Shown here: piece by piece, positions 1 to 7,132 of the stretch
Numbering within the stretch: position 1 is the stretch's first letter
Layout of the letters: every line of letters starts with the position of its first letter
Assembly (NCBI GenBank): GCA_030272815.1
Contig: JAJSZT010000019.1
Location: forward strand, 1 to 51,216
Length of the DNA stretch: 51,216 nt
Source of the DNA: Deltaproteobacteria bacterium
Lineage (GTDB): Bacteria > Desulfobacterota > Desulfobacteria > Desulfobacterales > ETH-SRB1
Direction of reading: 5' to 3'
The notes under the pieces: model-generated
What the model saw: the letters and a program-made list of their open reading frames with translations, nothing else
What the model was told of the DNA's origin: nothing
The model's database searches: none
Program-made: the position numbers and the translations under genes

Positions 1-2
1 GC

Positions 3-407
3 CGCTATGTGCTGTCCTGGGAGGTACCTGTGACAATGGATGACGATTTCTGTGTGAATGCTCTGAAGAGTGCTCTTCGCAAGCATAACAGCCCTGAGAT
101 ATTCAATACCGATCAAGGTTCACAATATACCGGTAATGCCTTTACTGGTGCACTGAAAGAAAGAGGCATCAAGATCAGCATGGATGGCAAAGGGCGTTGT
201 ATGGATAATATCTTCATAGAACGTTTATGGCGATCAGTAAAGTACGAAAAGATATTTCTCGAAGAGTTTGAAACAGTAACGGAATTGATTACTGGGCTGA
301 AAGAATATTTTGAGTTTTACAACTTTGAACGACCACATCAGTCGTTCTCAGGAAAAACACCTGCTGAGGTGTATTGGGGAGAGGAAGTTGCCAAAATGGC
401 AGCATGA
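3..407 (+). CDS. IS3-family transposase OrfB, C-terminal part (cut by window start)
   Basis: C-terminal half of the DDE integrase-like (rve) transposase of an IS3-family insertion sequence. The reading frame is open back to the first bases, so the 5' part lies outside the window. The second catalytic Asp is in the FNTDQGSQY motif and the catalytic Glu in DNIFIERLWRSVKYE; the tail FYNFERPHQSFSGKTPAEVYW is typical of IS3 OrfB proteins. The element ends about 70 bases downstream near 477 (GGGGTCCA) and has landed in a DNA methyltransferase gene. The first ATG at 9 is internal and not the real start. Confidence 0.93.
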   Translation, partial: RYVLSWEVPVTMDDDFCVNALKSALRKHNSPEIFNTDQGSQYTGNAFTGALKERGIKISMDGKGRCMDNIFIERLWRSVKYEKIFLEEFETVTELITGLKEYFEFYNFERPHQSFSGKTPAEVYWGEEVAKMAA

Positions 408-445
408 ATAATTCGGCTAAAAGACAAAAAGAAGCGCACCTTAAT

Positions 446-799
446 TTAGGAGAAAATTGTCCTTGACTTGGGGTCCACTTCATATAAACAGAAATCTCCA
501 TTTAATGTCCTGGTTGCATCTCCGATATTTATGCAGGCAAAAACCCCGTTTTTTAAAATCCGATAAACTCCATCCCATACTTTATCCAGTTCCCTGTGCA
601 TTAATTCAAATGCTTTTGAACCTGAAAATTTATTTAATGCATTTTTTATGGAAGAGTTTTGAGAGCAGAACATATCATCCCACATTTTAATCATTGGATA
701 CGGTGGTGAAGTAACAACTAAATCAACACTGTCGGAAGGGATGATCTCCGTATTTTTAGAATCATCAAATATTATTTTATGTTTTGTTTTCATTGACAT
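446..799 (-). pseudogene. DNA methyltransferase (N4/N6 type), truncated by IS3 insertion
   Basis: N-terminal fragment of a DNA amino-methyltransferase. The catalytic motif IV appears as TSPPYP about 30 residues from the start. A motif IV this early, with the SAM-binding FxG motif expected later, fits a beta-class enzyme. About 107 native residues remain; the last ten residues and the stop come from the IS end, so the SAM-binding and target-recognition parts are missing and the product should be inactive. The start is probably the ATG at 799, which overlaps the stop of the upstream radical SAM gene (TAATG); an ATG at 805 is also possible. The two genes were probably co-transcribed. Confidence 0.82.
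455..477 (+). mobile_element. Right end of the IS3-family element
   Basis: The non-coding tail after the transposase ends in a likely terminal inverted repeat (CTTGACTTGGGGTCCA). Minus-strand translation of the neighbouring gene switches from methyltransferase-like sequence (LNGDFCLYE) to element sequence (VDPKSRTIFS) at this point, which puts the boundary near 477. The left end and any target duplication are outside the window. Confidence 0.7.
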
Positions 800-1734
800 T
801 ACCATAAAACAAAAGCGCGTCTTCGCATATCCAGCCTTGTAACCCCCTCTTCTTCCGCCATTTTCAATGCTTTTTTGAAATCTTCTGTTGAAAGCGACTC
901 GGAAAGCTCTTTTACCTCATAGGCTCTGCCGCATGGCCTGTACTGGGGCATTATGTTTACATAGGTGTTTTTCGAGATTTTATTTGCTATAAATCTCATT
1001 ATATCGCGCGTTCCTGCAAGGCCGCCGGGAAGAACAAGGTGCCTTATCAAAAGTCCCCTCTTTGCGATGCCTGATTCATCTATAACAAGGTCTCCAACCT
1101 GCCTGTGCATCTCGATTACCGCCTTGCGGGCAATCTCAGGATAATTTTCTGCATTGCAGGTAAGCCCGGCAACTTCAGGGTCCCAAAATTTAAAATCAGG
1201 CATATAAATATCTATTACGCCTTCAAGCAGTTTTAAAGTATCTACCCTGTCGTATCCGCTTGTATTGTAAACTAAAGGGACATTCAGGCCTTCCTCGACA
1301 GCAATTTCAACAGCAGAGAGTATTTGAGGCACAACATGGGAGGGGGTAACAAAATTGATATTGTGGCAGCCCAAATCTTGAAGATTAATCATCATGCCGG
1401 CTATCTGCCTGTCTGTTACCTCCTCGCCCTCGCCCTCGTGGCTGATGTCGTAATTCTGACAAAAAATGCACAGCAAATTACAAAAAGTAAAAAATATTGT
1501 GCCGGAACCGTTTTTGCCGACAAGAGGTGCTTCTTCTCCATAATGCTGATGATAGCTTGATACTAAAGCTTTCTCACCTGTCCTGCATACGCCCAGTTCG
1601 CCGGAAAAGCGGTCAACCGCGCATTTTCTGGGGCACAGGACGCAGGCCTTCATTATTTCACGTGCCTTTTTTATCTTTTTTTTAAGCAATCCCTTTTTAT
1701 GGGTTTCAATATAAATGGGTTCAAAGGAAGGCAT
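799..1734 (-). CDS. Radical SAM protein, PflA-like (COG1313 type)
   Basis: Radical SAM enzyme with the [4Fe-4S] motif CNLLCIFC (CxxxCxxC) near residue 85, preceded by an extra Cys cluster (CVLCPRKCAVDR...GVCR) typical of uncharacterised pyruvate formate-lyase-activase-like proteins of the COG1313 group. The substrate is unknown. I chose the ATG at 1734 because GAAGGAG lies just upstream; a longer frame to 1767 has no such site. At about 311 residues it is full length for the group. The downstream methyltransferase fragment overlaps its stop codon. Glycyl-radical activation is only a guess from distant similarity. Confidence 0.85.
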   Translation of the reverse strand: MPSFEPIYIETHKKGLLKKKIKKAREIMKACVLCPRKCAVDRFSGELGVCRTGEKALVSSYHQHYGEEAPLVGKNGSGTIFFTFCNLLCIFCQNYDISHEGEGEEVTDRQIAGMMINLQDLGCHNINFVTPSHVVPQILSAVEIAVEEGLNVPLVYNTSGYDRVDTLKLLEGVIDIYMPDFKFWDPEVAGLTCNAENYPEIARKAVIEMHRQVGDLVIDESGIAKRGLLIRHLVLPGGLAGTRDIMRFIANKISKNTYVNIMPQYRPCGRAYEVKELSESLSTEDFKKALKMAEEEGVTRLDMRRRAFVLW

Positions 1735-1782
1735 TTTATCTCCTTCAAGCAGCGCTAACTTAAACAATTAATTTAGTAAAAT

Positions 1783-1881
1783 GCAAATATCGAATATCGA
1801 ACAAGGAATGTCGAATTATGAAGTTTAATAAGTTTTTCCATTACTTCGATATTCATCATTTCTTATTCGAAATTCTGCGGT
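1783..1881. repeat. Imperfect inverted repeat of the CGAATATCGAACAAGG type
   Basis: Two arms (about 1783-1823 and 1844-1881) made of short words such as TATCGAA and their complements (TTCGATA) face each other around an AT-rich centre. It resembles in style the inverted-repeat elements elsewhere in this window but is more degraded. No coding potential is seen. It lies between the radical SAM gene start and the nadE stop. Confidence 0.6.
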
Positions 1882-1962
1882 TCAAAACGAAATGCGCTTA
1901 AGTCAACAGCATTGGAAAAATCAGGTGTCGGCTAACAGAAAACAAATTAGACGTTAAGTGAT

Positions 1963-3612
1963 CTATAAATACGGTGCAATCTTTTTGGCAATGGGATATC
2001 TCCTCCCATAACCAAATGCCTTTGATGTAACCTTAAGACCAGGAGCTGCCTGATGCCTCTTGTATTCATTTCTGTCAACCCTTGAAATAACATCCTTCAC
2101 AAGCTTCCTGTCAAATCCCATATCAACAAGCTCTTCAACGCTTTTGAAGTCTTCTATGTATCCCTTTAAAATGGAATCAAGTATTTCATAAGGCGGCAGG
2201 TCATCCTGATCAAGCTGGCCCGGCTTTAGCTCAGCAGAAGGCGCTTTTTCTATTATTCTTTTTGGAATATATTCTTTATCTGTATTTATATAGCGGGTAA
2301 GTCCATAGACCAATGTCTTTGGAACATCTGAAATTACAGCAAGCCCGCCGCTCATATCGCCATACAGGGTGCAATAGCCAACCGCAACCTCTGACTTGTT
2401 TCCCGTGGAAAGAAGAAGCGAACCGTGCCTGTTTGACAGAGCCATGAGAATGGTGCCCCTGATTCGAGCCTGTATATTCTGCTCCGTAATACCGGGATCA
2501 CTCTCATTGAAAGAAGGTGAAAGCAAATTCAGGAATTCTTTAAAGATACCGTCTATTGGAATCTGCACCAGCTCTATTCCGATATTTTCCGCCAGTTCCT
2601 TTGCATCTTCGAAGTTTTCTCCTGAAGTATATTGTGACGGCATGAATGCAGCCATTACATTCTCAGGGCCAAGCGCCATCACAGCGATATATGCGGTCAA
2701 TGCAGAATCAATCCCACCGCTCAATCCTACAACCACCTTTGAAAACCCACACTTCTTTACATAGTCCCGGGTCCCCATAATTAGAGCTTTCAAAATAGAC
2801 TCTGTCTCTGAATCCGAAACAGGATGTATATCACCTGATGGTTCAGAGTCTTTTAAATCACAAACTACAAGGTCTTCTTTAAAATCACGGCCCCTGGCAA
2901 TTACCTTTCCATTCCGATCAAAAACAGTACTAATTCCATCAAAAATAAAGCTGTCGTTTCCACCCACCTGATTTGCATATATTATAGGAACGCTGTGTTT
3001 TTTAGCCACAGCGCCAAGCATCTTTTGCCTGAGCTCTCTCTTGCCGGCATGAAAAATAGAAGAAGATATGTTTATTATAAGGTCAGCGCCATCTTCTATC
3101 ATCAAAGACAAAGGATCTATATGATATATTCTTTTCCTGAAAAAGTCTTTGTCGTTCCAGACATCTTCACAGATGGTCAGCCCTATCCTGCGTCCTTTGT
3201 ACGGAAAAGCCTCGAATGACCGGCCTGGTTCAAAATACCTTCTTTCATCAAAAACATCATAGGTTGGAAGAAGTCTTTTATATGCCTTATGCAGTATTTT
3301 GCCGTCTTCAAACAAAGCGGCTGCATTGTAAAGGGTCTTGCCTTCATCATTCGGATTCTTGTCAACAAATCCACAGACAACCCCTATACCATCTATTGAG
3401 CCGACAAGTTTATCCAGCCAGGCAAGATTGGCATCAACAAAATCCTTTTTTTCAAGAAGATCACGGGGCGGATAACCTGTAATAACCAGCTCCTGGAATA
3501 CCACCAGATCACATAAAAGGTCTTTTGCTTTATCGGCAAAATAGATTATTTTGTCAAAATTATATTTGAAATCACCAATTACTGTATTTACCTGTGCAAT
3601 AGCTATTTTCAT
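1963..3612 (-). CDS. nadE: Glutamine-hydrolysing NAD+ synthase
   Basis: Last step of NAD synthesis: amidation of deamido-NAD+ with ammonia released from glutamine, in the cytoplasm. Two domains are visible. Residues 1 to about 250 form a nitrilase-fold amidase with the Glu (FQELVITGYPPRDLL), Lys (AYKRLLPTYDVFDERR) and Cys (LTICEDVW) of the catalytic triad. From about residue 275 there is an ATP-pyrophosphatase synthetase domain with the PP-loop GLSGGIDSALTAY. The 549-residue length matches the fused family. The start MKIAIAQVNTVIGDF is typical. It stands alone between repeat-rich gaps, so its promoter may lie within or beside the heptamer repeat upstream. Confidence 0.96.
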   Translation of the reverse strand: MKIAIAQVNTVIGDFKYNFDKIIYFADKAKDLLCDLVVFQELVITGYPPRDLLEKKDFVDANLAWLDKLVGSIDGIGVVCGFVDKNPNDEGKTLYNAAALFEDGKILHKAYKRLLPTYDVFDERRYFEPGRSFEAFPYKGRRIGLTICEDVWNDKDFFRKRIYHIDPLSLMIEDGADLIINISSSIFHAGKRELRQKMLGAVAKKHSVPIIYANQVGGNDSFIFDGISTVFDRNGKVIARGRDFKEDLVVCDLKDSEPSGDIHPVSDSETESILKALIMGTRDYVKKCGFSKVVVGLSGGIDSALTAYIAVMALGPENVMAAFMPSQYTSGENFEDAKELAENIGIELVQIPIDGIFKEFLNLLSPSFNESDPGITEQNIQARIRGTILMALSNRHGSLLLSTGNKSEVAVGYCTLYGDMSGGLAVISDVPKTLVYGLTRYINTDKEYIPKRIIEKAPSAELKPGQLDQDDLPPYEILDSILKGYIEDFKSVEELVDMGFDRKLVKDVISRVDRNEYKRHQAAPGLKVTSKAFGYGRRYPIAKKIAPYL

Positions 3613-3657
3613 GGATAGTTAGCGCCTTTTGGGTGAGCTGATAAAATTGATAAAAAA

Positions 3658-3748
3658 CCGTGAGCTGTGAACCGTGAACTGTAAACTGTAAACCGTAAAC
3701 CGTAAACCGTGAACCGTAAACCGTGAACCGTGAACCGTGAACCGTTAC
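3658..3748. repeat. Heptamer tandem repeat, 13 units of CYGTRAA
   Basis: Thirteen consecutive 7-base units run without a gap, varying only at two positions (CCGTGAA, CCGTAAA, CTGTAAA, CTGTGAA) and closing with CCGTTAC. The array sits between nadE (start 3612) and the miaA stop at 3755. The same words build the inverted-repeat elements at 16.3, 19.4, 24.5 and 29.7 kb, so this may be a one-armed, expanded relative. There are no spacers, so it is not a CRISPR. Confidence 0.9.
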
Positions 3749-3754
3749 TATTTA

Positions 3755-4693
3755 TTATCTCTTCTCCGCTTGCAAGAAATTTATTATTATTTCTTTAATA
3801 TAATCTATCTGTTCTGGTTCTGCCCATACAATTTCAGGATCGGCCTTAAACCATGTCATCTGACGCTTTGCATATCTTCTGGTGTCCCGTTTCAATGTAC
3901 GAACAGTCTCTTCCCAGGTAATACGGCCTTTAATAAAATCAACCATGTGACGATAACCTATAGACTGCATGGATTTGAGGTCTTCAGAATAACCCCTGCC
4001 GAGCAGCATCTTCACCTCATCAACAAGCCCCTCCTCTATCATTGCATCAACTCTTCGATTAATACGATCATACAGGGCTTCCCTCTCCATATGAAGACCT
4101 GTTTTCAAAACATTAAACCGTCTTTTTTCAAACCCGTGGTCTTCGCTGTATTGCGAGATAGCCATGCCTGTTGCCTCATATACCTCAAGAGCCCTGATTA
4201 TCCTGTATGTATCATTCGGATGTATCCTTTCCGCTGCCTCCTGATCACATTTGCTTAATTTCTCATAAAGAAATCCGGAGCCATGAAGCAATTCCGCTTC
4301 TTTTAAACGCTTTCGGATATCTGTATCTGCCGGCCCTGCGTGGGACAGGCCATGCACAAGAGCTTTAATATAAAGGCCAGTGCCCCCGACAACAAATGGA
4401 ACAATACCATCAGCATGCAGCTTCATTATCATCTCGCCGGCCATCTTCGCAAACATAGCAGCATCAAAAGGCTCATCCGGGTCAACAACATCTATTAAAT
4501 GGTGATGGACTTGAGCCTGCTCATCAAGGGTCGGCTTGGCCGTGCCTGTATCCATATATCTGTATATCTGCATTGAATCAGCGCCGATAATCTCTCCATG
4601 CAACTCTGTGGCGAGTTCAATTGAAACAGCGGTCTTGCCCAAACCGGTTGGGCCGCAGATCACAATAATATTTGGTTTAGAATCAGCATTCAT
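3755..4693 (-). CDS. miaA: tRNA dimethylallyltransferase
   Basis: Transfers a dimethylallyl group to N6 of A37 in tRNAs reading UNN codons. Visible features are the P-loop GPTGLGKTAVSIELA (residues about 13-20), DSMQIYRYMDTGTAKP (tRNA and substrate contacts), the HHLIDVVDP segment, VVGGTGLYIKALVHG, and the C-terminal KRDTRRYAKRQMTWF typical of MiaA. The 312-residue length is normal. It could share a transcript with nadE downstream, although the heptamer array separates them. Confidence 0.96.
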   Translation of the reverse strand: MNADSKPNIIVICGPTGLGKTAVSIELATELHGEIIGADSMQIYRYMDTGTAKPTLDEQAQVHHHLIDVVDPDEPFDAAMFAKMAGEMIMKLHADGIVPFVVGGTGLYIKALVHGLSHAGPADTDIRKRLKEAELLHGSGFLYEKLSKCDQEAAERIHPNDTYRIIRALEVYEATGMAISQYSEDHGFEKRRFNVLKTGLHMEREALYDRINRRVDAMIEEGLVDEVKMLLGRGYSEDLKSMQSIGYRHMVDFIKGRITWEETVRTLKRDTRRYAKRQMTWFKADPEIVWAEPEQIDYIKEIIINFLQAEKR

Positions 4694-4779
4694 ATTTTTA
4701 GCAGACGCCAGGGCCGGGTGTCAGTTGAAAGCAAACTAAAAGTGCATCTTGTATTTCCTTATATCTGATTTTTATAGCA

Positions 4780-4850
4780 TATATAATGCCTGAACGAAAA
4801 CCCCTCTTTTTGTCATTTCGACCAAAGGGAGAAATCTTTTAACGCACGTA
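4780..4850. repeat. Dispersed-repeat-like segment truncating the integrase remnant
   Basis: From about 4780 the sequence no longer looks like integrase. It reads TGCCTGAACGAAA followed by a stretch that resembles a common dispersed palindrome. The word TGCCTGAACGAAA recurs at 34478-34490, next to a MITE. This segment supplies the stop codon used by the truncated integrase frame. Confidence 0.45.
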
Positions 4851-5237
4851 TTTTCAATTGAGGATCTTTACTTCTGGTAAACCCCTGCATTTGTCTGACC
4901 CACCCTCTGTAAGCCTCTAATGTTTTAGGAGAATAGTGCCGTGATTTAATTTCCGAATCTAAATTTTTGTAGGCAGGTCTCCAATCAGCGCCATTTGATT
5001 TTAAGTCAGTTTTTTTGTTGAAATATTTGCCTTTTTATTCTTTAATACATTAATTTTATCCTGATCAGTGTTATTTATTTCATAAAAAATAGATACAGCA
5101 TGAAACGCCTGTTTTTGTTGTTGCTCGGTCTGGTTCTTGTCCTTCAGTTTTTTAATAAATTGTGAAAGACTTTCCTTCCTTTTTTGACCAGAAAAGCGTC
5201 ATAAAGGATTTTGATTTCAGAGGGAATTGGTTTTCAT
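4813..5237 (-). pseudogene. Tyrosine recombinase (integron-integrase type), decayed N-terminal remnant
   Basis: Minus-strand translation gives clear tyrosine-recombinase N-terminal (SAM-like, core-binding) sequence in pieces: SQFIKKLKDKNQTEQQQKQA, then after a frame change near 5015 WRPAYKNLDSEIKSRHYSP and KTLEAYRGWVRQMQGFTRSK, stopping at 4813. A further frame change near 5190 links an upstream piece (IPSEIKILYDAFL). The HYSPKTLEAYRGWVR block matches what I know of bacterial integron integrases with an extra N-terminal domain. The catalytic domain (R..H-R..Y) is absent, replaced by a dispersed repeat. It points away from the cassette genes, as intI does in integrons. Assignment to IntI rather than another tyrosine recombinase is inference. 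Confidence 0.75.
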
Positions 5238-5358
5238 GAGATTATTCATTTTCTGCATAACACTCATATTCGGAGTTATGCAGTTTGAAAAACATAATAA
5301 ATCAAAAATGATCTTTGTTAAGTTTTTGTTTATAGAAAGTTATACTGAAACTATCTAC

Positions 5359-5380
5359 TAACTGGTTAGCTTGCCTAATA
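5359..5380. other. attI-like site before the first cassette
   Basis: Between the integrase remnant and the first cassette gene lies CTAACTGGTTAGCTTGCC, with GTTAGCT (5365-5371) close to the GTTRRRY core and GCCTAAT (5373-5379) close to the inverse core. The position, upstream of all cassettes and beside the 5' side of the integrase, is right for attI. The match is imperfect. Confidence 0.4.
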
Positions 5381-5476
5381 GAGGGTGTGCACATGAAAGG
5401 AGGTGGTGAACGGAAAGAGCGATCTCATCATTCGTGTAGTAGTATCAACTTCAACATTTATGAAAGGAGATTTATC

Positions 5477-5788
5477 ATGGCTTACACAATTGGTAGCTAC
5501 AGCGTTTTGTTTTACGGGAGTCCTTCTGGATATCAAACAAACCGTGCTCAAATCCAGCTAAAGGACACAGCCGGAAAAGTGCGTGCGTGGATTAGGTTCA
5601 ATGATCCTGGTCAGTTCTTTGAGAACGACTATGAAAGTAGCGGGATCATCCGAATGCACTTGCCTTCCACGATGTTCGAAAACGTGATCGATGTACTTAG
5701 AAACGAAAAGCCTGTGTATATCTACCTCACGGCGGGCCGGGCATTCCTGGGAACCAGTGCTGAACCAATCGGCGAAGGAGAAGCGTAG
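5477..5788 (+). CDS. Cassette protein of unknown function (103 aa)
   Basis: Small soluble protein with no signal peptide or membrane segment, starting MAYTIGSYSVLFYGSPSGYQ. The ATG at 5477 is preceded by AAAGGAGATTTATC, a good ribosome-binding site; the open frame back to 5387 lacks one. The pattern (Gly/Tyr-rich N-terminus, strand-like segments, ending EPIGEGEA) is one I associate with hypothetical proteins common in integron cassettes, but I cannot name a function. Its stop codon adjoins the left core of an attC-like site, the usual tight gene-to-attC spacing in cassettes. Confidence 0.75.
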   Translation: MAYTIGSYSVLFYGSPSGYQTNRAQIQLKDTAGKVRAWIRFNDPGQFFENDYESSGIIRMHLPSTMFENVIDVLRNEKPVYIYLTAGRAFLGTSAEPIGEGEA

Positions 5789-5848
5789 CTAACAACAGCT
5801 TCCAGCAGACCGCCAAGGCTGTGCCGCTTTTGGAAGGTGTCGTTTAAT
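5787..5848 (+). other. attC-like recombination site 1
   Basis: An imperfect palindrome directly follows the cassette gene. The left arm AACAACAGCTTCCA (5791-5804) faces TGGAAGGTGTCGTT (5831-5844), pairing at all but two positions. The outer ends resemble the inverse core (GCTAAC) and the core (GTTTAAT, 5842-5848). The two-block stem with a mismatched spacer is the shape of attC sites. The cores are degenerate, so recombination activity is uncertain. Confidence 0.55.
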
Positions 5849-5941
5849 TGTGAGTTTATACATTTTTGGAAATAATCAGCTTAAAGCTGGCGGCTGCTGA
5901 AGCTGAGCTGAGGCTGTTAACAAAAAAGGAGGAAGACGGCA

Positions 5942-6937
5942 ATGAAACTTTGGTTTATGAGAACATTCGCAATATTTACGACTGTATTGTTTGTTTATGG
6001 ATGTGCACAATCTGTCAAGCTAATACAACCAGCAGAAAACAATCAAGGCCAGCGAGTCGCTATGCAAAATCAGCAGGGTGAGATCACTTTAGAGGTTAAA
6101 TTTCACTCTAGATCTGACCAAAACACTTTTGTTGCAGAACTGGATAATACACCAATTACGAGCGACTTCCCAGCGTCTGGTACCCGCCGCACTGCCACCG
6201 TAAGTGCCTCTCAGGGTTCCCATGTTCTTCGGTTAGAAGCAGACATGTCCCCGAGCAGAGCATTTGATAGCTTAGGGCGTAACTATAATTTCACAGTTTG
6301 TCAAGCTCCATCGCCTCCGTTCTGCGATCGCTTCGCAAGGGATGGCTATCTTCGTTGTAGCTATCGCTGGTTTGATGAAGGCAGGGCAGATAGTTACGAG
6401 ATAAAGGACGGACACCTTAAAATCTCTGTCAGCAGAGGAGAAGACTTATGGGGTGGTGGTGTGCCCCTCAAAAGAGGTGCTCCGCTGATGTTGCATCCGG
6501 CTCCGGCAGGAAACTATGTGGTAGAAAGCCTTGTTGATTCAGAGTGGTCGCCTGGCTCATCTCCAAGAATTAATACGCAAGTTGGCTTGTTTGTGTTTGA
6601 GGATGTTGAGAATTGGCTGTTCTTCGGTTTCACTTTTCACAGGAGCCAAGGGGGGACGCTGTCAGACGGTAATGGACTGATTATAACGTCAACTATTGGT
6701 GACTCATCGAGAATAGTGCATTACGAAGATTTCGGACCACCACTCATCGGTACACTAAAGATCGAGAAGTCAGGCAATTTGTGGCGATTTTATGTTAAAG
6801 CAGGTAGTTCTTGGAATCAGGTTGGCCCCCCAGTACAGGCTTCATTAGGAAATCACGAGGTTGGGATGGGAGCAAAGTCGTTTAAAAGTGGTGGGACTGT
6901 AATGCGTGGCCATTTTGACAATTTTTGCATCCGATAG
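5942..6937 (+). CDS. Lipoprotein with concanavalin/laminin-G-like domain
   Basis: Exported lipoprotein: the signal MKLWFMRTFAIFTTVLFVYGC ends in a lipobox with Cys21. Residues about 40-120 look like an immunoglobulin-like beta domain. Residues about 130-331 resemble a DUF1349-type jelly roll (DGHLKISVSRGEDLWGGG, WLFFGFTF, KIEKSGNLWRFYVKAG, MRGHFDNFCI), a fold that often binds glycans. The binding target is unknown. A strong AAGGAGG site precedes the ATG. It is bracketed by attC-like sites and so reads as the second cassette. Location in the outer or inner membrane cannot be decided from the residues after Cys (AQS). Confidence 0.75.
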   Translation: MKLWFMRTFAIFTTVLFVYGCAQSVKLIQPAENNQGQRVAMQNQQGEITLEVKFHSRSDQNTFVAELDNTPITSDFPASGTRRTATVSASQGSHVLRLEADMSPSRAFDSLGRNYNFTVCQAPSPPFCDRFARDGYLRCSYRWFDEGRADSYEIKDGHLKISVSRGEDLWGGGVPLKRGAPLMLHPAPAGNYVVESLVDSEWSPGSSPRINTQVGLFVFEDVENWLFFGFTFHRSQGGTLSDGNGLIITSTIGDSSRIVHYEDFGPPLIGTLKIEKSGNLWRFYVKAGSSWNQVGPPVQASLGNHEVGMGAKSFKSGGTVMRGHFDNFCIR

Positions 6938-7023
6938 CCGCCGACGGTCCGCCTCTATCACGAACTATCTCTGCGGCGGTCTGGACGAATAAAGGAGACG
7001 ACGCCTTATATTTCTTGCTCTTG

Positions 7024-7098
7024 GCCTAACCATGCCCATCAAGCTAACCCTCATTCCGCTGAAGCTTCATTCGGGCAGCTTATGGGCGTCAATTAGAC
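7024..7098 (+). other. attC-like recombination site 2 (75 bp)
   Basis: The best attC candidate here. The inverse core GCCTAAC (7024-7030) and core ATTAGAC (7092-7098, one change from GTTRRRY) bracket arms where GCCCATCAAGCT (7034-7045) pairs with AGCTTATGGGC (7078-7088), leaving single C-7040 unpaired. Such an extrahelical base is the hallmark that sets strand choice in attC sites. It lies 87 bases after the lipoprotein gene and ends 34 bases before the next gene. Confidence 0.68.
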
Positions 7099-7132
7099 AA
7101 CTTTAAACCAAATACATTGTTAGGAGGTTAAC

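Noticed and set aside
3658-3748. Tandem heptamers as a CRISPR array
   Set aside because: Units are 7 bp and contiguous with no spacers; no cas genes in the window.
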